Below are positions 27,501 to 39,500 of a stretch of 64,000 bases of DNA, piece after piece. The notes below the pieces were generated by a model. The model searched no databases and was not told the origin of the DNA. It worked only from the letters and a program-made list of their open reading frames with translations. Numbering within the stretch: the stretch's first letter is position 1; each line of letters starts with the position of its first letter. Source of the DNA: Nocardia arizonensis (lineage in GTDB: Bacteria; Actinomycetota; Actinomycetes; Mycobacteriales; Mycobacteriaceae); contig NZ_LGYZ01000006.1 of the NCBI RefSeq assembly GCF_001310275.1, forward strand, positions 1 through 64,000, read 5' to 3'. A program made the position numbers and the translations under genes.

Positions 27501-30500
27501 CGACCATCTATGTCGGCACCGTCAGCGACGGCGTGTTCGGCCGGATGCGGGGGATCGAGGTGCCGGGCAAGCGCGCGTTGATCGACGAGATCGATGAAGC
27601 GCTGGGCGGTTCGAGCTCGTTCATTCTCGCCGACCGTGGCGGAGTCGCGTCCGAGCACGTGACCACGACGGTCAACGACGCGCAAAAGTTCCTGTCCAAG
27701 CATCTGGCGGACGGGGCACTGACCCTCGAGCATTTCGGCAAGACCGATGAGCGGGTCGGTCCGGCGAAGCTGACGCCCGAGGGAGTCGAGGTTGTCGAGG
27801 AGTTGCTGCGGGCGGGCGGACCCCGCGGGCCGAAAGCGCTCGATCCGCAGCAGCTCGCCGAGCAGGTGCGGGCGGTGGAGATGGCCGCGACCGCGCGCTG
27901 GGAGTACCCCGAACAGGACTCCTACATCATCGATGAGAAGAACCAGCGGGTGGTGATCATCGACAAGATCAGCCACAAGGTGATGGCCGATGCGAAGACC
28001 TCGACCGAGAGCCGGTGGAACGGTGGGCTGGCGCAGGCGATCGAAGCCAAGCACGGTCTGCCGGTCCGCAGCGACACGGGTGCGGCGCAGAGCACGACCG
28101 CGAAGGAGTTCTTCGCGCAGTTCTACGACAAGGTGACCGGCGCGTCGGGCACACCGGACGGTGCGGCGGCGGTGCTGGCTCAGCTCGGCGCACCCGACAT
28201 CGTGTCGATTCCGCGGAACAAGGATTCGCGCCTGACGATCCTGGACACGGTGACGGCGGTGGACCAGCCGACGAAGCATCGCATGATCGCCGACGAGATC
28301 ATCGCCGCCCATCGCGACCGCCCCGATCCGCGACCGATCCTGATGATCGCCAACCGCAACAGCGAGGTCGCCGCGGTGTCGGACCTGTTGGGGCCCACCG
28401 TCGAACATGTGCGGGTCGACGCCGACCAGTTCCTGGCGTGGGGTGAGCATGCCGAAGGCAATCTGTTGAAGCTGCTCGACGTCGCGGGACAGTCGGGGTC
28501 GGTGTTGCTGATCAACCGGCAGGGTGGTCGTGGCGTCGATATCTTCATCGACAAGCTGATCGACGAGGCCGGCGGTCTGCACGTGCTGGTGACCAGCAAA
28601 TCCGATCTCCGGGACATCGACATCCAGGCCGAGAGCCGCGCCGCGCGCAACGGTCAGCAAGGCAGCGCCCGGTACTACATGGCCGCCGACGACGAGCTGT
28701 TCGCGCACTCGCCCGATCACCAGATCTCGGTGATCCAGTATCGCGACGCGGTCGCCGACCACCATGCCGCCGTGGCCACCCACACCAAATCGGCCGCGGA
28801 CCTTGACGCCGCCGTCGCCGCACACGACGCGGCGGTGACCGCCCGCGACACCGCCGATACCGAACACCAGCACCTCCTCGCCGAGTCGACGACCGCCACG
28901 GCCCGGTTCGAGGCCGCGAACGCGGACTACGAGGCCGCGAACGCCACCCTCGCGGTCGCCGACGCCGCCGACCGCGCCCCACCTGCCGAGCGGGCAGGCG
29001 GAAGCACGCCCGCCGCTGTCGCCGCTGCCGAAGCCGCGCGCGACGCGGCCCGCGACGCCCGCGATGCCGCCGCGGCGGCCGCCGACCAGGCCGCGGTGGC
29101 AGCCCGCGATGCGGCGCAGGTTGCCCGCGACGCCGCCGGGGCAGTGCGCGAGACGCACGCCGCGTTGGAGGCGGCGCAAGCAGCCGAGGCGGCGGCGGCC
29201 CGCGCTCGCCATGCGGCCCTGCTCGAGCGAGAGGCGGCGGAGAACGTCCTGCACGACGCGGTGCCGGATCTGCAGGCGCGCAATGCCGCCAAGCAGCTGG
29301 CGGACAGCGTCCGGCTCCCGATGTCGACCACCTCGGCGAACCGGACCCCGATCGATCCGGCCGTCACCAGCCCGGCGGTCCTCGCTCCCGTCAGCGGGAA
29401 CGCGGAGCACAACGACCACCGGTCCGCGCAATCGGAATTCGATGCGGCCGTGCACGGTTCCGGCCTCGCCCGGCCCGAACCGCCCGCGGCGACGAAACCG
29501 GTCATGCCGGTCACCGTCACCGAGATCGACAATCCGGGGTTGCTGGTCAGCGATGTCACCGGGCACCTGGTGCCGGTGGCGCCAGGGCAGCACCTGGACG
29601 TCGACGACAACGTCGATGCCTCGTTCCGCGAGGTCGACGTGCCGGGCGCCGGTCGGGTGCTGCTGCCGAACACACTGATCGCGGCGGCGTTCGACCAGGT
29701 CCGTTCGGCCGCCGGGTCGCTCCAGCTCGTGCCGAAGGTGTCGGGCATCGTCGCCTTCGACGCCGACAGCAACGCGCAGGTCATGCCCGATGGGCCGATG
29801 TTCGTCCGGCCCTATCACGATGCCGGCGAAAGCCGTTCCCGCATGGAGGTTTTCGGTGGACCGGCGGTGGGCTGGTTGCGGGTCGACGCCGACCGCAGCA
29901 GCGTCCGGTCGCGCCGGGCGCAGGGTCCGCTGTACCCGAGCGATGTCGACGTGCCCCGGCCCGCCGATGTGTTGCAGGGCTCGGCCGCGGACTGCTACCT
30001 GTTCGCGAACCTGCTCGGCATGGCCTCGAACACGCCGAGCCTGATCACCGACATGATCGCCCCGGCCGTCGTCGACGGTCAACCGGTGTACCGGGTCCGG
30101 TTCTACGACCCCGAGACCGCAGGCTGGGTGTGGGTGACCGTCGACGACACCTTCTATGTGAACGCCGACGGGACCATGACCTACGCGGTGCACGGTGCCG
30201 ACCAGCCGCTGTGGGCGGCGGTGATCGAAAAGGCGTGGGCGGTGTTCCACGGCGGCGAACACGGGTACCACGGGCTCGACCTCGGGATGCCGGGAAAGAC
30301 CGCCGCGATGCTGCGGCCGCCGACGCTGCCCGGACCCGAGACCGGACGCGCCCAACCGACCCGCGCGGTCGATGAGCCGATGTTCGCCGATCCGTTCCAG
30401 CTCGACCGCGACACCCTCGCCGAATTGCTCGGCCGGTCCGGCTTCGCGCGGATGGTCCTCGACGCCGAGTCCCGGTTCGCCGCGCTCGGCCGCGGCACGG

Positions 30501-33500
30501 TGGCCCAGACCAGGGACAAATTCCTGGTGTTCCTCGACAAGGAAGTCAAGACAGCCGCGACCCGCGCGGCCGACCGGCTGCGCCGGGCACAGGTGCGTCC
30601 GTCGGAGCTGGCCGACCTGGACCGCGCCGCGGTCGCGGAGATCCTCGGCGGTGACGGGCTGGCCGATGCGGTGCTCGAGGTGCTGGCCGGCTGGGACGCC
30701 GTCGACGATGCGCTGGGCCACAACAGCTTCAGCGCGTTCCTGACCGAGCAGTGGCAAGGCCCGCGGCGGGCACTCGAACAGCATCTCGACGCCTGGAAAT
30801 CGGACACCAAGCTGTCCGACACGACCGTCGCGCAGTGGATGGCCGACCGCATCGACCATCTGGTCCGGCGCGGCGACACCGTCAGCCTGGGTACCAAGGC
30901 CGCCTTCGACACTGCCACCTACCATCCGAGCAGCGTGCTGACCGCCAAACACGCCTACTCGGTGGTCCGGGTGGACCGATCCGGCGCGACCACGCGCGTG
31001 GTGATCCGCGACCCGCGACACGACCGCGAAATCGGGGTCCCGATCGACGAACTCAACCAGTTCACCACGATCAGCGCCGCGGGCGCGGGCACGCTGTTCG
31101 TCTTCGGCGCCGCGAACGTCACCGCGGCGTCGTCGTCCACGGTGGTCGCGCGGACACCCGCGGGGGATCTGCTCGGTGTGTCCAACCCGTTCCGGCGCCG
31201 ACCCGCGGCGGGGGCGACCGCGCAGTTCACCGCCCCGCCCGCGCTGCCCGGATTCGGCCTCCTGCCGAGTTCGGTCCAGCGCGCCGAGAAGACCCTGGAA
31301 TGGTGGACCGCGCACGGCGAGCGGTGGTGGAACGAGCTGCGTTTCGCCGAACTGCCGCAGGACGCGCGATACCGCCTGACCACCAAGTATCACAAGCTGC
31401 GCGACCTGGCGGGTATCCCGGCCGCCGTCCGCGACGAGATGAACCGTGGCTACCTGACCGCGGAACTGGACCGGCTCGACCGTGTCCGGAGTGAACGGCA
31501 ACTCACCGCCGGTGAGCGCACGCTGCATCTGTTCGTGTCGCAGGCGAGCCGGGGACTCGCCCAGGCAGAGGAATACGCGCGCCGCGGCGCCGAGCTCTCC
31601 GGCATCGCCGCGCCGCCGGTGTACGTGCTGAGTTGCCGGCCACAGGCGTTCGACGGTGCGGGCTCGATGATCCTCAGCTACGGCGACGCCGACCGGGCCG
31701 AGACGGTGGCGTGGCATGTGCCCGGCGAGCGACCGGCAGGGCTGCCGCAGCAGTGGCGGGGCCTGCGGACCGGGATGGACCTGTACACCGCCGCCGAACA
31801 CGACAGTCTCGCCGCGAGTACGGCCGTCGTCGTCTGGATGGCGCACGACGGGGCGTTCGGGCCCGAATCGACTGCATCCGCGCTGAATTGGGCGAAGGAC
31901 ACGTCGGCGGACGGCAAGCAGCGGCTGGCTTCGGCGGTGTCGCGATTTCACGGCGTCAGGACCGTGCTCGAGCGCGGCGGCGCGGCCCCGCCTCCGCACA
32001 CGCTCGAAGTCCACGACCATCGGTGGCACACGAATCCGGGCGAGATCCACGACCGGCCCACCCGCCGCATCGACCAACCGGTCAACCGCGCACTCCACGG
32101 GCTCCCCGCCGCCGACCCCGGCCTCCCCGTGCCCGTGCTGGTCTCGATGCCGGTCACGCGCCGCCTGTTCACCGGTGTCCCCGGTGAGCAGGATGTGCTG
32201 CGGGACAACGATCGTCGGCATGCCGGCGACCAGCATCTGTCCGCCCAGCTGCGTGAGCTGGCCCGCGAACGTCCCGGCTGGGTGCGCCGCATGGTCCGCG
32301 AGCGCCTCGACGGCGCGTACGAGGTGCGGTTCACCGGCCCCGACGGCCGTGCGATCCGCGTCGCCGTTGACCGCCAGTTCCCCGCCTACGACGGCGCGAT
32401 GGCCTACGGCGCGCACCGACCGGATCGACCGCTGTGGCCGCTCGTGGTCGAGAAGGCTTGGCAGACGCTGCTGAGTACGGAGGAGTCCGGGCCGTATATC
32501 CAGGGCGCCCTGCGCGGTAACCGGTACAGCGTGGTCAACGCGCTACGTCCGGCGGGCGAATGGACGCCCGCGGGCTCGTGGCGACCTACTCGGGGCGCTG
32601 TGCACCGTGTCGACGAGCACCCGATGAACCTGAGCGAGTCCGCGCTCGCGGCAGCGCTCGGCAATGCCGACGCGGCCGAGGTGATCTCAGGCCTTCGGCA
32701 CGACTGGGAGCGACGGCAGACGGTGGTGCCCGACTTCGCTGTGTGGGAAGCCGTGCGGGCCGCACGGGCCGCGGCTCGCGCCCCGGAAAACTCCGTCGAC
32801 GTCGTCCTCGCCTGGCTGCAACAAGGCGGCGACATCGCCGACCAGCATCGCTTCGAAGTGGAGCTGGCCATCTCGACGGCTGAGCAGCCGGTGCTACGAC
32901 AGCCACTGCGGCAACTGCGTACCCGCCTGCTGTCCTACGGCGAGGCCGTGTCGGCGCGCTGGCCCGCACTGTTCGACGCGCTGACCGCGAATCTGACCCG
33001 GGAGGAGTTCGCGCACTGGATGCGCGTCAACGACGTCTCCACCACCGCCGGGTTCCGCGCATTCCTGGAGGAGCAATTCGTCGGCACCGAGCACCAGGCG
33101 ATGTACGACTCGTCGTGGCCGCGACTGCTCGACGCGATGTCGGAGTGGGACACCGATGCGCCGGTCAGCCCTTCCGCCCTGCGGGACTCGGTCGGCTCGC
33201 GGCTGCACCAGCTGTTCGAACACAGCCGCGCGCTCATCGTGAGCACCCGGCCGGCCTGGCCCAACAGTCCCACCGAAAGCGGGCTGCTCGGCGACTACCG
33301 TTACGAGGTGTCGAACGTCTTCCTCGACGACACCGACCGGGTCACCGCGGTACTGCTGACTGATGACACCGGGCGCGAAACCATTGTCCCCGCACACTAT
33401 TTCAACCAGTTCCTCGTGCTCTCCGGCTATGACCAGGCCGACCGGCCCCTGCGCACGGCCGCCCCTGCGCCGCCGCAATACCCGGCCGACGACCTCGCAC

Positions 33501-36500
33501 CGCCGGAGTACCGGGCCGAGGAACTCGCGCCGTTGGACCAGTACCTCGACGAATTCGGCTTCCCGGTTCCGCACCAGCTGGTGACAGCCATCGTCGACCG
33601 GTACGGGTCGCAGATCGTCGTGCCGTCCGCGGATTTCACCGACTTCGCCAGGGCGCCGATCGCCGAGGTGGCGGCGACACCGCTCGGCCTGCTCGCCGCG
33701 CGTGACCTCGACGGTCCGCTGTTCGGTCCGACCGGGCGCCCGCACGTCGAGGACTTGCGGCACCTGCCGCAGTGGCCGGTGGTACGGCACCTGCGGAACC
33801 TGGCCGCCGACCCGGCGGCGCTCGAGCGCCTGCTGCGCCCGGTCGTCGAGAAGTCCGAATCCGCCACCCGCGCCGTCGGATTGGACGTTCTGCTCCCCGT
33901 GTCAGGGACACCGACCTGGATCCGGGTGCAGCGCTCGACGGCGCTCCCGCAGACCGGGCCCGCGAACACGCCGGTCTGGGGCGCGATGTTCCTCGAGGCG
34001 CTGGCCGCCGCCCGCGTGCTCGAAAACCAGGACGCCTCCTGGCAAGCGGTCGTGCACTTCGACTTCACCGAAAGTGCCGAAACCGATGACGCCGGACCGA
34101 TTCCGCTGGTCCCGGCGGGGACGACGACATCGGGCGCCCCGGTGGAATACGTCCGCAGCTATCCGATCCGGCGGCCGGGCGCGACCCGCACGGATGTCAT
34201 GTTCGGGTACGAACGGGTCCTGCCGACACCGATCGGCAGTAGTGTCGTCCAGCTGGAACGCCTCGATGCCGACGGCGACCTGGTGACGGTCGATCGCGAC
34301 GAGCTGGCCGACCTCGGACTGCCTGCCTTCAGCCTGCTCCGTGGTGCGCCGTGGCCCGATGAGGTCGGTCCGCTGGCCGATCACCTGGCGCACCTGCCGG
34401 ATTCGCCCGCGGTGAACCAGTTGCGGCAGTTGGCGGCCGAGGACCCGAACCGCCTGCGCGACCTGGTCCGCGTCGACGGGGACGGCACGACTGCCACGGT
34501 CCACCTGCTGGTGCAGGGCACGCCGCAGTGGGTGCGGGTCAACGGTGTGACCGCGCTGCCAGGGCCCGCGCAGGACGGGACCTGGGCCGATCATCCGACC
34601 TGGCCCGCATTCGTGCTCGAAGCCTACGAGGCCACTCGGGACGACAGCGACGACGAGGACACCGACTTCGCCGCATACGACGACCAGGAACTGTTCGCGC
34701 CCTTCCCGATCGCGCAGGCGGACGAGCAGATCACGCCGCCCGATTTCGTCATCGACGACGTCGCCGGCCTAGCCGCGCTGCACGCGGCGGCTGCCGCGTC
34801 GAATCCGTTCGGCCCGCACAACGGCATGCCGACTGGGCCGGTGCTCGCTCCGATCGGGCTGGGGACCAGGGTCGTGTACGGGTACGCGCCACTGGTGGCA
34901 GCGGATGGATCGGTCGTCGAACCGTTCGACGGCGGCATCCTGTCGCTGCAGGCGAGGTTCCTGCGCGACGACGGCACCGACACCGCACGGGTCACCGGTC
35001 TGAGCGGGACCGTCGAGGTGCCGATGGCGATGCTCGCCGCGCACGGCTACCACTGGGACCCGGTGCACGAGTGGCTGGCCAGAGCGATCCCACTGCCCAA
35101 CGGGGAGTTGGTGTTCGAGCATCAGCGGGTCGTCGTAGATCCGCGGCCGTTCCCCGGCCACGTGCTGCTGCACGTCGGCGATCGGCGCCACTGGATCGAT
35201 GAGCGGGTAGCCGCGCAGTTCGGGCTCATCCGGCCCGGTGGCACTCGGGTCTCCGGTGCGCTGACGCTGCCGTCCGGCGCGCAGGTGATGATCTCGCAGC
35301 TGCCCGTCGTGGTCGACCCGTCGCCGCAGACCCGGCCGGGCCAGATCCTGCTCCGCAACGAGGGTGAGCCGCTGTGGGTCGCCGAGGACCAGGCGGCGGC
35401 GGCCGGGTTGAGGCGGGCGCGACGGCTGGACCGGCCGATCTTCGGCGAACGCGGGCCCACGGTCGACGACCTCGCCGGTCTGCCGGACTGGCCCGAGGTC
35501 GAGGAGTTGCGTGCGCGCGCGGCGAATCCGGTGAACATCCTGAGTATGGTCCGCTACGTCGTCGTCGACGGTGGCGCGATCAGGACGGTCGACGGGGTCG
35601 ACACCGCGATCTTCCCGAACTATGTCGACAAGCACGGCAACGTGCTGAGCCGGGCCGGCGGGGTGCTCGTCAGCAACAGCAATGTGATCGGCATCGATGT
35701 GCTGCTGTCCGTGGCCGGGCAACCGCGCTGGGTGCGGGTGGACCGATCCACGGTGATCCAGGCCATGATGTCCGACGCCACGCCGTCGTGGCCGCTGCTG
35801 TTCCTGGAGGCGGTCGGCGCGGTGCGCGCCTACGAAACGGGGATCGGGGTACCGGTCCACGCCGCCCCGCGCGCTACGCCCACCCTGTTGACGCAGGCCT
35901 TCCACGCACCGTCCGATGACGCACCGGCGCTGGGGAATCCAGGTCCCACCCAGCCGGTGACCGCGACCGCGCCGCAGTTCGCGCCGACGCAGTTCGCGGC
36001 GGACGTCGAGATGGCGCTGCTGCGGCCGTCGAGTGGTCCGGTGGACGCGGGGATGCCGGTGCTGACCTCGCCTGGTTCCCGGCTGGCCTTCGAATTCCCC
36101 CCGCTGGTCCACATGTCCGGCGCGGGCAGGCGGGTGTGGCCGCCGTTCGAGGGCGGGATCCTGTTGGTCACCGGAGCCCTGGACGAGCGGACCGGGTACG
36201 TCCGTCTGTCCGGACCGAACGGCACCCTGCCCGTCTCCCTCGCCGCACTGGCCGCCAAGGGATATCGCTGGGACGCGGCGAACGGGTGGTATGCGCGCGC
36301 GGTGACCGTCCAGACGCTGGACGCGGGCGACATCGTGCTGTTCGAGCATCAGACCGTGGTCGCCGAACCGCACCCGCAATCGCCGGATCACCTGTCGGTG
36401 CGCGCCGGCGGTCGGACGTACTCGATCGCGACGGCCGAGGCGAACCGGGTCGGTATCCGCCTGCCACAGCAGCTCGGCGGCGACCTCTACGGTGCTCGCG

Positions 36501-39500
36501 GTCCGGTCGTCGAAGACCTTGCGGGCCTGCCGGATTGGGCGGCCGTCCGGCAGTTGCGCGAGCTCGTCGGCGACCCGGCGGGCATCACGACGATGCTGCG
36601 CCAGGTCGTCGACCGCGACGGGAACCTGACCCACGTCGATGTGGCCATGCTGGTGGCCGGTGAGCGGCAGTGGGTCCGGGTGGACCGCTCGACCATCGTC
36701 CCGGCCGATCCCGCGGTGACCGACCTCGCCACCACCCCGATCTGGCCGTACGCCATGCTCGCGGCGCACCTGGCGGCCAGGACCATCGATGACGCGTCGG
36801 CGATCGACGACCTGATGGATTCCCAGTGGATCGGTAACCGGGCCGCGGCGCTCGTCAACCACGGGCTTTTCGCGCGGGATGGTGTGGATGAGGACGACGT
36901 CGCCGCAGGGCTCAAAGATGAACCGGCACTACAAGAGACGGAGACGGTGGCCCACCCGGCCCAGGTCGGGGATCTGCCCGGCAACAGCACGCCCCCGCTC
37001 GACGCGGCACTGCCCGTGAGTGGTCCGGTCACGGTGGGCACGCCGCATCCGATCGCCGATGTGCTCGACGACGGCGAACTGGCCGCGCTGTTCGACACTC
37101 CGGAGGTGGAGAGCGCGGCATTCGAGCGGGCGGCGATCCCGGTACCGGACGGCTCGGCCGTCATCGCGCCAGCGGGCATGGAATGGCCGATGCCGGTCAC
37201 CACGGCACACATTCCGGCCGCGCCGGGAACGATGCTGGTCAGCGACAACAAGCAGCGTCTGGTCGCCATCCGGACGGCCAGGTCGCTGCCCGTGCTCGCT
37301 CGGGAAGCGGACGGCCATGTCCGAGTACAGCTTCCGGACGGCCGCACCGCCGTCCTGACCCCCGAGATGGTCGCCGCCGCCTTCGTGCCGGGCCGCCGGC
37401 TCAATCGAGCCGATGGTCAGGAGCTGTTGCGGCCCATCATCCCACCGAGCCCGCACAGTCTCGGCTGGGTCGTCGATGCCGCGGGCGCCGTTGTCGAACT
37501 GCCCGGCAAGGCATTCCGGGCGCGGCCGCATTCCGGCGAGCCCCGCTACTCGATGGCGGTGCACGCGGGACCGGAATTCCGTTGGTACGCGGTGGAACCC
37601 ACGCGACTCGACGTCAAGGCCGAACGCGCGCGCGGGCCGCTGTACGGCCCGACGGGACTGCCACAGCCGGGCGACGCCAAGCAGGGCCGCCTCGGTGACT
37701 GCTATCTGATCGCGCCGCTGATCGGGATGGCCACCGACCACCCCGGCTTGATCACCGACATGATCAAGCCGGTCGACCACCTCGACGGCATGTACGACGT
37801 GCGCTTCTACGACGAACAGACGCACACCTGGGTGTGGGTCCGGGTCGACGACACCTTCTACCATCGCGGCACCGACGGCACGATGATCTACGCGGTACAG
37901 AACCCGGATCAGCCGTTCTGGCCCGCGCTGATCGAAAAGGCCTTCGCGATTCTGCGCGGCGGCGCGGCCGGCTACCAGGGCATCCACGGTGGCAATTCGG
38001 CCGCTGCCGGGGCGACGCTGCGTCCGCCGGTGCTGCCGGGGACCGCGGGCCGCAGCCAGCCCTCCGCGAGTGAACGTCTCAGCTTGACCCGATTGCCGTT
38101 CCTGGTCGACTACGACACCATGATCGACATCGCGGGCAGTGCGGGATTCGTGCGCATGATGCAGGGCTGGGAGCACGAATTCCGCACCGCGCAGCTCGCG
38201 CAGGACGATCTCGGCGCCGCGTTCAAGACACTGGCGCTGAAAGAAGTGAACGCCGAGCTGAAACGCGTCCGCGCGGCGCTGGACAGCCCCGAGCTGGCGT
38301 CGGTGCCGCTGTCGGCGATCACCCGTGCGGACCTGATCGCGCAGCTGGGCGACAACGGCACGGTCGACGCGGTGCTGGAGGCACTGTCGGCCCGGACCAA
38401 CGACGACAATCGGGTCGGCTTCGTCACACGCCTGGGCAAGCAGTGGCGGGCCGCGAGCAGCAACATCGAACAGCACCTGTCCGCCTGGTTCGCGAACACC
38501 AGGCTGGCCGACACCGCGGTGGCGCAGTGGCTGGCCGCGCGAATCGAGTTCCTGCTGTCGCGGGGTGACACGGTCACCCTCGGCACCAGGTCGAACATCG
38601 CACGCACCTATCACCCGACAGCACCGGTCGTTTCGGGCCACGGCTACTCGGTTCGCCGCGTCCTGCGGTCTGGAACGGACACCTACGTCGAAGTGGTCGA
38701 TCCACACCGTCCCGATACGAGCCTCCGGATTCCGCTCGACGAACTGAACCTGTTCCGCACGCTCAGCTCGACCGGTGCGGGCACCATGTTCGCGTCCGGC
38801 GGACTGCCCGATCAGAGTGTGAGCGCCGCGGCCCGGCCGACGAGTGAAGTGCTGGAGCCTGCCCCGACCGCGCCGGAATGGGCGGTCGCGGTGGAGCAGT
38901 GGTTCGACGGCGCGTGGACCGTGCACACCGGTGCGGTCGCCGAGTGGCGGCCGGTGGATCCGGCCGACATCATGCTGCTCGGTACCTCGGCACAGCAGCT
39001 GTTCGTGCTGCACCGCGGCCGGGCCGGCCGGATCGAGGCGCTGGATTTCCAGGGCAGGCCGGTCGCGCTGGACGAGCGTGGCATCGGCGGGCTGATCAGC
39101 GACCACCAGCTGACCGAATTCCTGGTGGGCCGAATCGAGATGGCCCCGCAGTACGACGTGACCGGGCGGGTGGTGTCGTTCACCGGTTTGCTCGACGAGT
39201 GGGTCGAGCCCGCGTTCGTCGCGCCGGTGGACGCGGTGATCGAACGGGAGACCCTGGTGGCAGTGCCCACACCGCCGCGCGCGCGGGTGCCGGAGGCCGG
39301 AATTCTTCTCGATCGGGGCCGGGGCCTGGTGGACGGTCAGCGCTACGCGGTGCGCCGGTCCGATGACCCGGCGCTGGTGGAGGTCAAGCCGGTCACCGGC
39401 GGTGACGCGTGGCTGATGTCGGCCGAACATGCCGCGGCGTTCGGGCTGTACCCGGCACAGCCGATCGATGGCGCATTGTGGGGGCCCGAGGGGCCGTCAC

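Noticed and set aside
27110..32416. 1768-codon open frame on the minus strand inside the giant gene
   Set aside because: High G+C third positions leave the antisense strand open. The sequence is Arg/Gly/His-rich with no domain motifs, and the plus strand holds clear SecA and calpain motifs.
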